Assembly (NCBI GenBank): GCA_946411735.1
Contig: CAMKFB010000001.1
Coordinates: 62,001 to 126,000, forward strand
Direction of reading: 5' to 3'
Length of the DNA: 64,000 nucleotides
From: an uncultured Selenomonadales bacterium
Lineage (GTDB): Bacteria; Bacillota; Negativicutes; Selenomonadales; Selenomonadaceae
Every line of letters starts with the position of its first letter. Positions within the stretch are counted from its first letter, which is position 1. The notes under the pieces were generated by a model. The model saw only the letters and a list, made by a program, of their open reading frames with translations. It made no database searches and was not told the origin of the DNA. Below are positions 1 through 8,480 of this stretch, piece by piece. The position numbers were made by a program, and so were the translations under genes.

Positions 1-71
1 GTGATGCAGGCGTTGTCGTGCTCGCCGCTCACGCTGAGCACGTACAGACCGTAGCTGATTTTGGTTAGCAT
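1..71 (-). CDS. Flavin reductase-like protein, N-terminus only (cut by window edge)
   Basis: The first 23 codons of a gene leaving the window. They read MLTKISYGLYVLSVSGEHDN followed by ACI, which resembles the start of the FMN-binding split-barrel flavin reductases found alone or in high-molecular-weight rubredoxins of anaerobes, where a SYGLYVLS segment precedes a conserved NxC. A strong GAGGAGG lies just upstream of the ATG at 71. It is the last gene visible in the minus-strand run that follows the secreted protein and the GNAT gene. The family call rests on a short stretch and is tentative. Confidence 0.5.
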   Translation of the reverse strand, partial: MLTKISYGLYVLSVSGEHDNACI

Positions 72-86
72 TGTAAAGCCTCCTCT

Positions 87-734
87 TTATTTTTTCTTGT
101 CCTTTTTGGACTTGGAATCTTTCTTGTCGTTCGGCTCGACTTCTTTGAAGGTCGACAGCGCCGCGCGGAATTTTTCAATCGACGGCTCGCTCACATCGCT
201 GTCGAGCAACGTGATCGAAGTGCAGCGCCCGAGCGTCGTGCGGAAGAACACCACAGCCTCTTGCCGATCCGCGATCGCCACGCCGTCGATCGTGCCGTCG
301 CCGTCCTCGTCGATCTCGATCTCCTTCGCCGTGATCCCGAGCACGCCCTTGTTGCCCTTCGTCACCTCGATTACCTCAAAGCTGTCAAAGCCCTCATTCG
401 CCTTCTTCGCGTCGATGTACTGCCCAATAAATTTTTTCGAGTCCTTGTTGAAATTCGGCACCATCGTCGTGTCGAAAGCGTCAAACATTATCACCCAACC
501 GCTCTTGACGTCAAAGCCGTCGCTCTCGAACACCAACAGCTCGCCCTGCTTCGACGCGTCGTCGTACATCACTCGAGCCGGCAACACCCGCGGCGCGCTC
601 GGACACATTATGCTGTAATGATATTCCTCGCTAACGTATTCGACGCCCTCATCCTTGGCCGCCTCCGTCGAGCCGACAGTCGATAACAGCAACACCGCCA
701 ACATCATCAGCGCCAACAAAAATTTTTTCATCAT
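87..734 (-). CDS. Exported protein of unknown function with Lys/Asp-rich tail
   Basis: 215 residues. Residues 1-25 form a Sec signal peptide (MMKK, a hydrophobic LLALMMLAVLLL core, likely cleavage near STEA-A); no lipobox cysteine follows, so the mature protein should be soluble in the envelope. The middle part is about 160 residues of mixed alpha/beta character with two cysteines. The last 20 residues are almost all Lys, Asp and Ser. The ATG overlaps the stop of the upstream acetyltransferase (ATGA type), and GGGGAGG lies 7 bases upstream. I do not recognise the family. The two genes are probably co-transcribed. Confidence 0.75.
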   Translation of the reverse strand: MMKKFLLALMMLAVLLLSTVGSTEAAKDEGVEYVSEEYHYSIMCPSAPRVLPARVMYDDASKQGELLVFESDGFDVKSGWVIMFDAFDTTMVPNFNKDSKKFIGQYIDAKKANEGFDSFEVIEVTKGNKGVLGITAKEIEIDEDGDGTIDGVAIADRQEAVVFFRTTLGRCTSITLLDSDVSEPSIEKFRAALSTFKEVEPNDKKDSKSKKDKKK

Positions 735-1246
735 GAATTTGCCTCCCCGTACTCTCGACGCAACATCGCGAAGATCACCAAATCCTTATATTCGCCGTCG
801 ATGATCACCGACTCTCGAAACAGCCCCTCGCGTCGAAAACCCTCCGAATCGTAAAGCCGAAGCGCGCGCTCATTGGTCGTCTCGCAATCGATCCACAGTC
901 GATGCCGCTTAAACACATCGAACACCAGCCGTTTCAGCAGACGCAACGCCCCATGCCCGAAGCCGCGTCCCTTTCGACCGATCACCAAGTGCCACAGATA
1001 CATTGATATCTCGTCAAAGTGATCGAGCAAAAGATATCCGCCGCGCTCGCCGTCGCTTGTCTCGAGGATCATCGCCAACTTCGGTTGCGCCCGACCGTCG
1101 AGAATTTCAATCCAACGCTCCCGCTCGAACGGCAGGATAAACGGCGCATTCTCCTCGTCGCTCTGCAGCCCCAAAATGTATTCGAGATCGCTCGGCTCCG
1201 CGCGGAGCAATCGGAGACCGTCGCCCTCTATCAAAATTTCTGCCAT
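731..1246 (-). CDS. GNAT-family N-acetyltransferase (RimJ/RimL-like)
   Basis: 171 residues, usual length for RimJ/RimL-type acetyltransferases. These transfer acetyl from acetyl-CoA to an amino group of a protein or small molecule. The acetyl-CoA pyrophosphate loop is visible as GRKGRGFGHGALRLL (around residue 90-105), followed by the family pattern of a beta strand, TTNERALRLYDSEGFRREG and a C-terminal strand. The substrate cannot be read from the sequence. The gene sits between the flavodoxin terminator and the exported protein, with which it overlaps by four bases. Confidence 0.8.
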   Translation of the reverse strand: MAEILIEGDGLRLLRAEPSDLEYILGLQSDEENAPFILPFERERWIEILDGRAQPKLAMILETSDGERGGYLLLDHFDEISMYLWHLVIGRKGRGFGHGALRLLKRLVFDVFKRHRLWIDCETTNERALRLYDSEGFRREGLFRESVIIDGEYKDLVIFAMLRREYGEANS

Positions 1247-1269
1247 AAATAATCCCGATCCTATAGTCG

Positions 1270-1306
1270 AAAAAAGCTCCGTCCCAAAAAAACATCGGAA
1301 CGGAGC
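1270..1306 (-). terminator. Rho-independent terminator of the flavodoxin gene
   Basis: On the minus strand GCTCCGTTCC pairs with GGGACGGAGC (10 bp, one G-U) around an 11-base loop and is followed directly by six T. It lies 16 bases past the flavodoxin stop. Confidence 0.85.
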
Positions 1307-1321
1307 GACCGTTTTTATATC

Positions 1322-1753
1322 TCAGAGCGACTTTGCAAAGTCCCTTCCGAGCTGTTTGCACTCCTCGAGCACGCCGTCATCGGGAGCATTTTCGGCAATC
1401 AATCCATCGGAGAAGAGTTTCGCGCCCGCGTTCTTCGTGCGCTCAACCCAATCTTCCATCCACTTGCCGCCGCCCCAACCGTAGGAGCCGAACAATGCAA
1501 CCGGCACGCCGTTGAGCTTCGCCTCCGCCTCCGCGAAGAACGGCTCAAACGAATCTTCCTCGAGAACCTCGTCGCCCATCGCGGGGCAACCGAAGATCAC
1601 GCCATCATAACCTTCAATGTCGTCCGCCTTGAAATCCTCGACCTGGATCAGATCGACTTCCACGTCCGTCGTCTTGATCCCTTCGACGATCGCGTTCGCC
1701 ATCGCCTCGGTATTTCCCGTGCCGCTCCAAAAAACGACCGCTATTTTGCTCAT
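1322..1753 (-). CDS. Short-chain flavodoxin
   Basis: 143 residues. Flavodoxins carry one or two electrons on bound FMN and replace ferredoxin in anaerobic metabolism. The FMN phosphate loop is WSGTGNTEAMA (residues 9-19); the loops stacking on the isoalloxazine ring are GCPAMGDEVLEE and GSYGWGGGKWM, with the flavin-stacking tryptophan in the second. Length and motifs match the Megasphaera/Clostridium short-chain class closely. The start at 1753 is chosen because AAGGGGG precedes it; an in-frame extension upstream has no flavodoxin character and runs over the promoter. Its own promoter and terminator flank it, so it is monocistronic. Confidence 0.93.
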   Translation of the reverse strand: MSKIAVVFWSGTGNTEAMANAIVEGIKTTDVEVDLIQVEDFKADDIEGYDGVIFGCPAMGDEVLEEDSFEPFFAEAEAKLNGVPVALFGSYGWGGGKWMEDWVERTKNAGAKLFSDGLIAENAPDDGVLEECKQLGRDFAKSL

Positions 1754-1784
1754 AATCAAACCCCCTTGATCATTTACCGCAATG

Positions 1785-1813
1785 TTTATATCAGCCCCGC
1801 CGTCAAAAGTCAA
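1785..1813 (-). promoter_or_regulatory. Flavodoxin promoter
   Basis: Minus strand TTGACT, 17-base spacer, TATAAA. Transcription should start about 25 bases before the flavodoxin ATG. It stands back to back with the trxB-like promoter. Confidence 0.75.
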
Positions 1814-1826
1814 GCAAATTTTTTGG

Positions 1827-1855
1827 TTGTCAAAGTGCGCGGCGCAATATATAAT
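1827..1855 (+). promoter_or_regulatory. Promoter of the trxB-like operon
   Basis: TTGTCA, 17-base spacer, TATAAT. Predicted start near 1862, then GGGAGGTG and the ATG at 1886. Confidence 0.8.
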
Positions 1856-1885
1856 CACGGCGCGGGAGGTGTGTAAATTATTTTT

Positions 1886-2824
1886 ATGAGTAAGACAGAA
1901 ATTGCGAAGGACGTTGTGATCATCGGCGCGGGCATCGCCGGTCTGACTGCCGGGCTTTACGCCGCGCGCCTCGAGCTCAAGACTTTGATTCTCGAGAACG
2001 CTCTCGTCGGAGGGCAAATTTCTTCCGCCGCCAACATCGAAAATTATCCCGGCATCGCTCACATCGGCGGCAATAAGTTATCGACGGTTGTAATGCAGCA
2101 GGCTCAATCCTTCGGCGCGGAGGTCGACGAGTTTGACGAGATCGAGCGCGTGGAGCTTGACGGCACGGAGAAATTGATCGAGACCGCCAACTATTGTTAT
2201 CGGGCGAAGGCGGTGATCCTCGCTACCGGTCAGCATCGTCGCAAGCTGGGGCTGCAGGAGGAGGCGCGTTTTGCCAATCGCGGCGTGCATTATTGCGAAG
2301 TCTGCGACGGGCATGTGTATCAAGGAAAAATTATTGCGGTGGCGGGCGGAGGCAACTCGGCGGTCGATGCGGCGATTTTCTTGACCAAGTACGGCGCGAA
2401 AGTTTATCTGATCCATCGCTCGGAGCTGCGCGCGGACGAGTCGTCGCAACAGAAGTTGTTCGACAATCCGAAGATCGAAGTGATCCTGCAGACCAAGATC
2501 GCCAAGTTGTTGGGCGATACGAGACTGCGGCAGCTTGAGTTGCTCGATCGCTCGACGGAGGCTTCGCGGCTTTTGGAGGTCGACGGGCTGTTCGTCAACG
2601 TGGGCGTCGAGCCGAACGTGGAGCTGTTCAGAGATCAAATCAAGTTGAATGAGCGCGGCTTCGTGATCGCGGGCGAGGATTGTCGGACGAATCTTGAGGG
2701 CGTGTTTGCGGCGGGTGATGTGCGCGAGAAGGAATTTCGGCAGCTGACGACTGCGGCGGCGGACGGCACCGTCGCGGCGCTCCAAGCCGACAGGTATATA
2801 AGGCAATTAGGAATTAGGAATTAG
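1886..2824 (+). CDS. trxB: Thioredoxin reductase-like FAD/NAD(P)-dependent disulfide oxidoreductase
   Basis: 312 residues, the size of low-molecular-weight thioredoxin reductases. The FAD dinucleotide motif GAGIAG is at 14-19, a redox CEVC pair at 137-140 within YCEVCDGH, the NADPH motif AGGGNSAVDAA from about 153, and the late FAD motif GVFAAGDVR near 277. The enzyme should move electrons from NADPH through FAD to the Cys pair and on to thioredoxin or a glutaredoxin-like partner. CEVC instead of the common CATC suggests a paralogue whose partner may differ. GGGAGGTG lies rather far (about 14 bases) from the ATG. The last codons are made of a 7-bp tandem repeat that continues towards the next gene. 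Confidence 0.85.
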   Translation: MSKTEIAKDVVIIGAGIAGLTAGLYAARLELKTLILENALVGGQISSAANIENYPGIAHIGGNKLSTVVMQQAQSFGAEVDEFDEIERVELDGTEKLIETANYCYRAKAVILATGQHRRKLGLQEEARFANRGVHYCEVCDGHVYQGKIIAVAGGGNSAVDAAIFLTKYGAKVYLIHRSELRADESSQQKLFDNPKIEVILQTKIAKLLGDTRLRQLELLDRSTEASRLLEVDGLFVNVGVEPNVELFRDQIKLNERGFVIAGEDCRTNLEGVFAAGDVREKEFRQLTTAAADGTVAALQADRYIRQLGIRN

Positions 2825-2828
2825 GAAT
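2805..2828 (+). repeat. Tandem heptanucleotide (AATTAGG) x3 at the trxB/folK junction
   Basis: Three perfect AATTAGG units and a partial fourth. They encode the last TrxB residues, contain its TAG stop, and their final AGGA is the only Shine-Dalgarno-like sequence before the folK-folA ATG at 2832. Slippage here would alter the TrxB end and the downstream initiation signal together. Confidence 0.8.
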
Positions 2829-2831
2829 CAT

Positions 2832-3830
2832 ATGAGGTGTTTAATAGGGCTCGGCTCGAATCTCGGGGCACGCCGACATACTCTGCGTCAAGCGCTGACA
2901 CTCATCCACGAAACGGCGGACGCGGAGCTGTTGAGCGTTTCCTTTTTTTATGAAACGGAACCTTGGGGCGTGGTCGACCAGCCGCCGTACATCAACGCCG
3001 TCGCACTGCTCGAAACGTCGCTCGAGCCGACAAAATTGTTGGATCGGTTGCAATCGATCGAGGCGGCGCTCGGGCGGGTACGGACGGAGCATTGGGGAGC
3101 GCGAACGCTCGATCTCGACATTCTTTCGATCGAAGGCGTGACGCTCTCGACGGAGCGATTGACCGCGCCGCATCCTTTGATGAACGAGCGCGCCTTCGTC
3201 CAAGTGCCGTTGCGCGATGTGATCGAATCGACGGAGGCTCCGCGCGGATCGGGAGGAATCATCCGAACGCACGGCAGTCCGCTCGACTTTCGACTACGTT
3301 TGATCGCTTGCGTCGATCGACGGTGGGGATTGGGGCTTGACGGTCGATTGCTGTTTGGGATCGAGGAGGATATGAGCCGCTTTCGATCGATGACGTTGGG
3401 CTCGACAGTCGTGATGGGGCGGCGGACGTTTGAATCGATCGGCGCGCCGCTCGACGGTCGGAGGAACATAGTGATCACGCATCGACCGATTGACGGCGTT
3501 GAGACGGTCGGCGGCATTGATGAGCTTTTCGATCGGTTGTCGACGGACGAAAACATTTTTGTAATCGGCGGCGGAGAAATTTATCGACAGCTGCTGCCTT
3601 ATGTGGTCGAGGCGCATGTGACAATGGTCGATCGGATCGTCGACGCCGACGTTCGCTTGATCGATCTCGACGCTCGCGACGACTTTGCGCTGATCGAGAC
3701 CACTCCGCGCGGAGCTTTCGAGTACAGAACTTACGGGAGGCAACGATGCAGATTTTCAAAAACGATTGGGCGCAGTTCCTCGACGCCGAATTGCAGGAGC
3801 CCTATTATCAACAGTTGCGGCAATTTTTGA
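2832..3830 (+). CDS. folK-folA: Bifunctional FolK-FolA: HPPK fused to dihydrofolate reductase
   Basis: 332 residues. Residues 1-130 are 6-hydroxymethyl-7,8-dihydropterin pyrophosphokinase: GLGSNLG near the start, ETEPWG, and the signature [12 protein letters not shown]. Residues about 157-303 are dihydrofolate reductase: [14 protein letters not shown], the folate-binding acidic residue in [26 protein letters not shown] and [13 protein letters not shown]. The protein therefore joins an early and the final step of tetrahydrofolate synthesis. The linker is about 25 residues and both parts look catalytically intact. The frame runs 85 bases into ung, giving a tail of about 27 residues with no DHFR likeness; either the tail is real or a late frameshift hides an earlier stop. 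Confidence 0.88.
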   Translation: MRCLIGLGSNLGARRHTLRQALTLIHETADAELLSVSFFYETEPWGVVDQPPYINAVALLETSLEPTKLLDRLQSIEAALGRVRTEHWGARTLDLDILSIEGVTLSTERLTAPHPLMNERAFVQVPLRDVIESTEAPRGSGGIIRTHGSPLDFRLRLIACVDRRWGLGLDGRLLFGIEEDMSRFRSMTLGSTVVMGRRTFESIGAPLDGRRNIVITHRPIDGVETVGGIDELFDRLSTDENIFVIGGGEIYRQLLPYVVEAHVTMVDRIVDADVRLIDLDARDDFALIETTPRGAFEYRTYGRQRCRFSKTIGRSSSTPNCRSPIINSCGNF

Positions 3831-4423
3831 TCGGCGAATATCGGTCGCGGACGATTTTCCCCGACATGTATTCGATTTTCAACGCACTCCACTACACGTC
3901 GTACGAGTCGACGAAGGTCGTGATCCTCGGGCAAGATCCTTATCACGAGCGCGGGCAGGCGCACGGGCTGAGTTTCTCCGTGCAGCCCGGCGTCGAGCCG
4001 CCGCCTTCGCTCGTCAACATCTTCAAAGAACTGCAGAACGATCTGGGTTGTTTCATTCCCGATAACGGTTGCCTCAAGCCGTGGGCGGATCAGGGTGTGC
4101 TGCTGTTGAATGCCGTGCTGACCGTGCGTGAGCATCTGGCCAATTCGCATCAGGGTAAGGGCTGGGAGCATTTCACCGATAAAATCATTCGGCTGCTCAA
4201 CGAGCGCGAGCGCCCGATCGCGTTCATCTTGTGGGGCAATTACGCGCGTCGGAAAAAATTGTTGATCGACAATCCCAAGCATTTGATAATCGAGTCGGCG
4301 CATCCGAGTCCGCTGTCGGCGACGCGCGGATTTTTCGGGAGCCGCCCGTTCTCGAGAGTCAACGAATTTTTAATCGCCAACGACGAGGCGCCGATCGATT
4401 GGCAAATCCCAAATCTGCATTGA
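3746..4423 (+). CDS. ung: Uracil-DNA glycosylase, family 1
   Basis: 225 residues, standard length. It removes uracil from DNA to start base-excision repair. The water-activating motif GQDPYH with its Asp (about residue 63) and the DNA minor-groove loop HPSPLSA with its His (about 189) are both intact, as is the uracil-contact segment LLLNAVLTV. Start chosen at 3746 because GGGAGG lies 6 bases upstream; this places the first 28 codons inside the 3' end of folK-folA in another frame, so translation is probably coupled. Confidence 0.96.
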   Translation: MQIFKNDWAQFLDAELQEPYYQQLRQFLIGEYRSRTIFPDMYSIFNALHYTSYESTKVVILGQDPYHERGQAHGLSFSVQPGVEPPPSLVNIFKELQNDLGCFIPDNGCLKPWADQGVLLLNAVLTVREHLANSHQGKGWEHFTDKIIRLLNERERPIAFILWGNYARRKKLLIDNPKHLIIESAHPSPLSATRGFFGSRPFSRVNEFLIANDEAPIDWQIPNLH

Positions 4424-4436
4424 GGAGTGATAGACG

Positions 4437-6122
4437 ATGAGTTTGAGAATAAAGGCGATGCTGGCGCTCGACGCACTGATCGTGTCAGTGTGCGTGGTGA
4501 TGGGCGTGATGAATTATTTCAGCGCGGCGGCGGGCTTCAACGCGGAGCTGCAAGCGAAGGCGGCGTCAAACGTACGGGCAGCGCTGGAGATCATCAACTA
4601 TCATTACCCGGGCGATTGGGAGATTCGCGACGGAAATTTATTCAAGGGCGATCAGAAAATGGACGGCGCGGTTGATGTGGTCGACCACCTGGGCGCGGTG
4701 AGCGGCGGGCATGTGACGATTTTTAAGGACGATACGCGCGTGGCGACGACTGTCAAAAATTCTTCGGGCGAACGCTCTGTCGGATCGAAAGTTTCGGAGG
4801 AAGTCGCGGCGGAGGTGCTTGCGAAAGGTCAAAGCTACACCGGCGTGGCGAATGTGGTCGGCGAGGAATATCACAGCGCCTACGAACCGATCAAAGATCG
4901 CGGCGGCAAGGTGATCGGGATGTTGTTCGTGGGCTTATCGGTGCACGAGCTCGACAGACTCACGCACGACTTCATTGTGAAGATGGTGCTGACGATCGCG
5001 GGCGTGTTGCTCGTGCTGGGCACGATCGCATGGATTGCGCTCGGTCGAGCGATCACGCCGTTGACTGACGTGACGGCGGGGCTGGAGAAAATTTCGCACG
5101 GCGATTTGAGGATTGCGGATTTCCCGGTGACGCGCTCCGATGAAGTCGGACGGCTGGCCGAGGGCGCCAACGAAATGAAGCACGCGCTCAAAACTTTGGT
5201 GGTGGACGTGGCGCGCGGCGCGGAGACGGTCTCGGCGGCGAGCGAGGAGTTGACGGCGAACACTCAACAGGCTTCGGATTCGGTGCAGGAGGCGGCGAAG
5301 AACACGGTTCTCTTGAGCGAGGGCGCCGAAAAGCAGTCGCAAACGGTGATGGCGCTCGAGGCGCTGATAGACGAGATGCATCAAAAGATGTCGGAGCTGC
5401 ACGACGCGGCGGAGGAAATGAAGGCGTCGATCGAGGAATGCGAACACAAAACGGAGATCGGGCGCGAAAAATCGGATCACGCGGTCAAACAGATCAAGGA
5501 GATCGAGCAGCAGGTACACGCTTCGGCGGATCTGGTCGAGGGGCTGGGCGCGCGGTCGAAGGAGATCGGCTCAATCGTCGAGACGATCGGAGCGATCGCC
5601 GATCAAACAAATCTGTTGGCGTTGAACGCGGCGATCGAGGCGGCGCGCGCGGGCGAGCACGGTCGGGGCTTCGCAGTCGTCGCCGACGAAGTACGGAAAT
5701 TGGCAACGGCTTCGCAAGAGGCGGCCTCATCGATAACGACGCTGATCGGTCACATTCAAGAAGATACGGAGAAGGCGGTGCAATCGATTCGCCAAGGCAA
5801 TCAGAGCGTGGGCGAAGGAGCGGCGTCGGTGCTCGAGACGGGCACGGCGTTCGAGGGCATTGACGAGCAGATCAAGAAATTGAGCGTCAACATCTCCGCG
5901 TCGATCAGTCGGATTGATGTGGTCAGCGACGCGAGCCAGATGATCCAGGTTTCGATGGAGGAAATCGGCGAGCTGAGCAAGGCGGCTGAGGAAGAGGCGC
6001 AAAGCGTATCGGCGGCGGCGGAAGAACAGTCGACGGTGATGCACGAAATGACCGAGGCCAGCAGCAAGTTGGCGGACCTTGCGCAAGAACTTCAAGGCGA
6101 AATCAACCGATTCAAAATCTAA
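4437..6122 (+). CDS. Methyl-accepting chemotaxis protein with single Cache sensor
   Basis: 561 residues. Order: TM1 about 8-30, a periplasmic single-Cache domain about 31-178 (with the typical [16 protein letters not shown] block and a closing [11 protein letters not shown] strand), TM2 about 183-205, HAMP 206-258, then the cytoplasmic signalling coiled coil. The kinase-contact tip reads [20 protein letters not shown] and is well conserved. It should bind a small ligand outside the membrane and control CheA. AGGAG lies before the ATG. The gene ends at a hairpin shared with the convergent glycosyltransferase gene. No che genes are in the window. Confidence 0.93.
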   Translation: MSLRIKAMLALDALIVSVCVVMGVMNYFSAAAGFNAELQAKAASNVRAALEIINYHYPGDWEIRDGNLFKGDQKMDGAVDVVDHLGAVSGGHVTIFKDDTRVATTVKNSSGERSVGSKVSEEVAAEVLAKGQSYTGVANVVGEEYHSAYEPIKDRGGKVIGMLFVGLSVHELDRLTHDFIVKMVLTIAGVLLVLGTIAWIALGRAITPLTDVTAGLEKISHGDLRIADFPVTRSDEVGRLAEGANEMKHALKTLVVDVARGAETVSAASEELTANTQQASDSVQEAAKNTVLLSEGAEKQSQTVMALEALIDEMHQKMSELHDAAEEMKASIEECEHKTEIGREKSDHAVKQIKEIEQQVHASADLVEGLGARSKEIGSIVETIGAIADQTNLLALNAAIEAARAGEHGRGFAVVADEVRKLATASQEAASSITTLIGHIQEDTEKAVQSIRQGNQSVGEGAASVLETGTAFEGIDEQIKKLSVNISASISRIDVVSDASQMIQVSMEEIGELSKAAEEEAQSVSAAAEEQSTVMHEMTEASSKLADLAQELQGEINRFKI

Positions 6123-6142
6123 AAAAATAAGGGCTTTCGCCC
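6121..6142 (-). terminator. Terminator of the fab-rnc-glycosyltransferase operon
   Basis: Minus strand GGGC-GAAA-GCCC followed by TTATTTTTTT, immediately after the TGA of the glycosyltransferase. The same hairpin faces the chemoreceptor transcript but lacks a good T run in that direction. Confidence 0.8.
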
Positions 6143-7753
6143 TCACAAAATATTTTTTAGGATCGCCTCGAAATTTTTCATGTAGATTGTTTGATCCATC
6201 AGCGGCGATTCCTCCGTCGACCTTCGGAGCGTCGCTCGATAATCTTTAAGCCGATCGATCTCAACGGCGAGCTCGACGGCTTTTTTGATGTAATCGTCCT
6301 CCGTCGCTGCGATCAGTTCGTCCCGCCGCGCGGAGTGCAGGATCGACGCCGCAATCCGATCGCCATGCCCGCGTCCATCGAGCGCGATCACCGGCACGCC
6401 CATATACAGCGCCTCGCACGTCGTCAGTCCGCCGTTGTACGGGAACGTGTCAAGCGCGATATCGATGTCGGCGTATTGCTCGAGATAATCGGGGCTGAAC
6501 GGGCGCAACTCGACCCGCGCGGGCTCGATCCCGACATCGCTCAACCGTCGCTCGACGATCGTTCGACCCGAGGGAATGCTGCACGTCTTTGCTTTGATGA
6601 TCAAACGCGCGCCTTCAACGCCGTCGAGGATTTTCTTCCAAGTCTCGAGCACTCGATCGCTGACCTTCGCAAAGTTGTTGAACGAGCCGAATGTGATGTG
6701 AGCGCGGCTCTTGTCGATCACATCAGGCATCGCCCGAACGACCGTCGGCGCGTAGCACAGATGACAATCGGGCATGCGAACAATTTTTTCGGTGAAGGCG
6801 TCGGCGGGCGGCGCGCAATGTTCGTCGCTCAAAAAATAATCGACCGCGTCAAGCCCCGTCGATGCCACATAGCCGATCGCCGTCATTTGAATCGGCGCAG
6901 GCTTATAAGCAAGGATCGGCAGGCACGAATTTTGACTGTGACCGCTCAAATCAATCAGAATGTCGATGCCGTCATCGGCGATCATCCGCGCGGAATCGAA
7001 CGGATTTTTATCGATCAGCGCGCGCCAACGGATTTTATTTTTCTTGAGCCGTCGCGTAACGGCATCGCCCTTTGTCGTCTGATAGCACGTCACTTGAAAC
7101 CGATCGGCGTCAAATTTTTTGAGGAACGGCTCGACGAAATTGGCAACGGCGTGCTGACGGAAGTCGGGTGAAATATATCCGACGCGAATTTTTTTGCGGC
7201 GCTCGATCGGACGCTCGAGCGGAGTGATGCCGTCGAAGAAGGATTGATACTTCGACGAAGTTTCGCGCGACGGCGCTCGACGGTAATTTCGATAGAACAA
7301 GTATTTTCCGTAGAGCTCAACCGCGCGCGCGGGCTTTAATGTGCTCGCCTCGAGAAGGCAATCGGCGGCGCCCTCGGGATCGCCCGCCAGATATAATCCG
7401 TTCGACAGCCACGCCAGCGCCTTGAATAAAATATTTTTGTCGGCTTGACGGCGGGCATCGTCGGCGACGGAGCGGAGTGTCGGAAGCTCCACGTCGAGCT
7501 CAAAACGCTCCGCCGCGATCCCTCCGAGCACCAATCGCGCACGCAAAAAATTCTCGTCGAGCGCCAAAACTTTTTCCGCCGACCGTTGAGCCTCGTCGAG
7601 CGCGCCCAAATATAACTCAGCCTCCGCGCGGATCGATAAGCCGTCGAGCGATGTCGGCTCGAGAGCCAAGATCTCATCCGCGCATGCACGGGCGCCGCGC
7701 GGATCGCCGTCGTCGATAAACCGATCCGCCGTCGCTATCCAATCCTTAATCAT
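6143..7753 (-). CDS. OGT-like GT41 glycosyltransferase with N-terminal TPR repeats
   Basis: 536 residues. Residues 1-170 are tetratricopeptide-like helices; residues about 185-536 match the GT41 catalytic core of O-linked N-acetylglucosamine transferases: RVGYISPDFRQHAV, DILIDLSGHS, KPAPIQMTAIGYVASTG, a TFGSFNNFAKV strand and the nucleotide-sugar block DIALDTFPYNGGLTTCEAL. Bacterial members modify Ser/Thr of surface proteins such as flagellin, using UDP-GlcNAc or a related sugar. The His in the SPDFRQH segment corresponds to a conserved active-site position in family members. It overlaps rnc by 8 bases and is the last gene of the long fatty-acid operon, so its expression is probably tied to envelope growth. 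Acceptor unknown. Confidence 0.87.
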   Translation of the reverse strand: MIKDWIATADRFIDDGDPRGARACADEILALEPTSLDGLSIRAEAELYLGALDEAQRSAEKVLALDENFLRARLVLGGIAAERFELDVELPTLRSVADDARRQADKNILFKALAWLSNGLYLAGDPEGAADCLLEASTLKPARAVELYGKYLFYRNYRRAPSRETSSKYQSFFDGITPLERPIERRKKIRVGYISPDFRQHAVANFVEPFLKKFDADRFQVTCYQTTKGDAVTRRLKKNKIRWRALIDKNPFDSARMIADDGIDILIDLSGHSQNSCLPILAYKPAPIQMTAIGYVASTGLDAVDYFLSDEHCAPPADAFTEKIVRMPDCHLCYAPTVVRAMPDVIDKSRAHITFGSFNNFAKVSDRVLETWKKILDGVEGARLIIKAKTCSIPSGRTIVERRLSDVGIEPARVELRPFSPDYLEQYADIDIALDTFPYNGGLTTCEALYMGVPVIALDGRGHGDRIAASILHSARRDELIAATEDDYIKKAVELAVEIDRLKDYRATLRRSTEESPLMDQTIYMKNFEAILKNIL

Positions 7754-8468
7754 GCGACGGCTCCAATTTCTTCAGCGCCTGTTGAGCCGCCGCCTGCTCC
7801 GCCATCTTTTTGCTCTTGCCGATGCCCTTGCCGCGAATCCTGCCGTCGATCTTCACCGCGCACTCGAACGTCTTGTTGTGATCCGGTCCGTAATTCTTCA
7901 GCTCGATGTACTCGATCTTATGCCCCTGCTCAGTTTGGATCAGCTCCTGCAGATGCGATTTGAAGTCCGAAATCAGATGCCCCTGCTCGATTTGTGCGAA
8001 ACCCGCCTTGAATTTTTCCTCCACGAATTTTTTCGCCGCCAGCCAGCCGCGATCCAGATACAGCGCGCCAACGAACGCTTCAAACGCATCCTCGAGCGTC
8101 GACGGTCGCGAACGCCCGATCCGATTGTCCTCCGAATAGCCGACGATCAGCATCCGCCCGAATCCGAGCTCCTCCGCGATTTTCGACAGCGAATCTTGAC
8201 ATACCAGCGCCGCGCGCGCCTTCGTCAGTTCGCCCTCCGACATATTTTTGAACCGCTTATAAAGATAAGAACTCGTCGTCAGCTCGATCACCGCGTCGCC
8301 GAGAAATTCCAGCTTTTCATTGTTGAGCGCCGTCTCGTCCTCGAGTTTCGTGTACGAAGAATGCGTCAGCGCCTGATTGAGCAGCTCGAGATGTTTGAAT
8401 CGCACGCCGAGCGCCTCCGCGAAGTCGAGCAACTGCCGCCGACGTTCTTCGCCAATTTCGATCGGCAT
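7746..8468 (-). CDS. rnc: Ribonuclease III
   Basis: 240 residues, normal length. It cleaves double-stranded RNA, including rRNA precursors. The catalytic signature NEKLEFLGDAVIE (about 46-58) and the second metal-binding block LEDAFEAFVGALYLD (about 122-136) are intact; the C-terminal double-stranded RNA-binding domain (about 165-235) contains the GIGKSKKMAEQAAAQQAL helix. It follows fabF by 12 bases in the fab operon, a common Firmicute arrangement. Confidence 0.97.
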   Translation of the reverse strand: MPIEIGEERRRQLLDFAEALGVRFKHLELLNQALTHSSYTKLEDETALNNEKLEFLGDAVIELTTSSYLYKRFKNMSEGELTKARAALVCQDSLSKIAEELGFGRMLIVGYSEDNRIGRSRPSTLEDAFEAFVGALYLDRGWLAAKKFVEEKFKAGFAQIEQGHLISDFKSHLQELIQTEQGHKIEYIELKNYGPDHNKTFECAVKIDGRIRGKGIGKSKKMAEQAAAQQALKKLEPSHD

Positions 8469-8480
8469 TGCTTCACCGCC

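Noticed and set aside
3720-3830. Calling a frameshift at the end of folK-folA
   Set aside because: The overlap with ung is suspicious, but no shifted frame gives a clearly better DHFR end, so the read sequence is kept.
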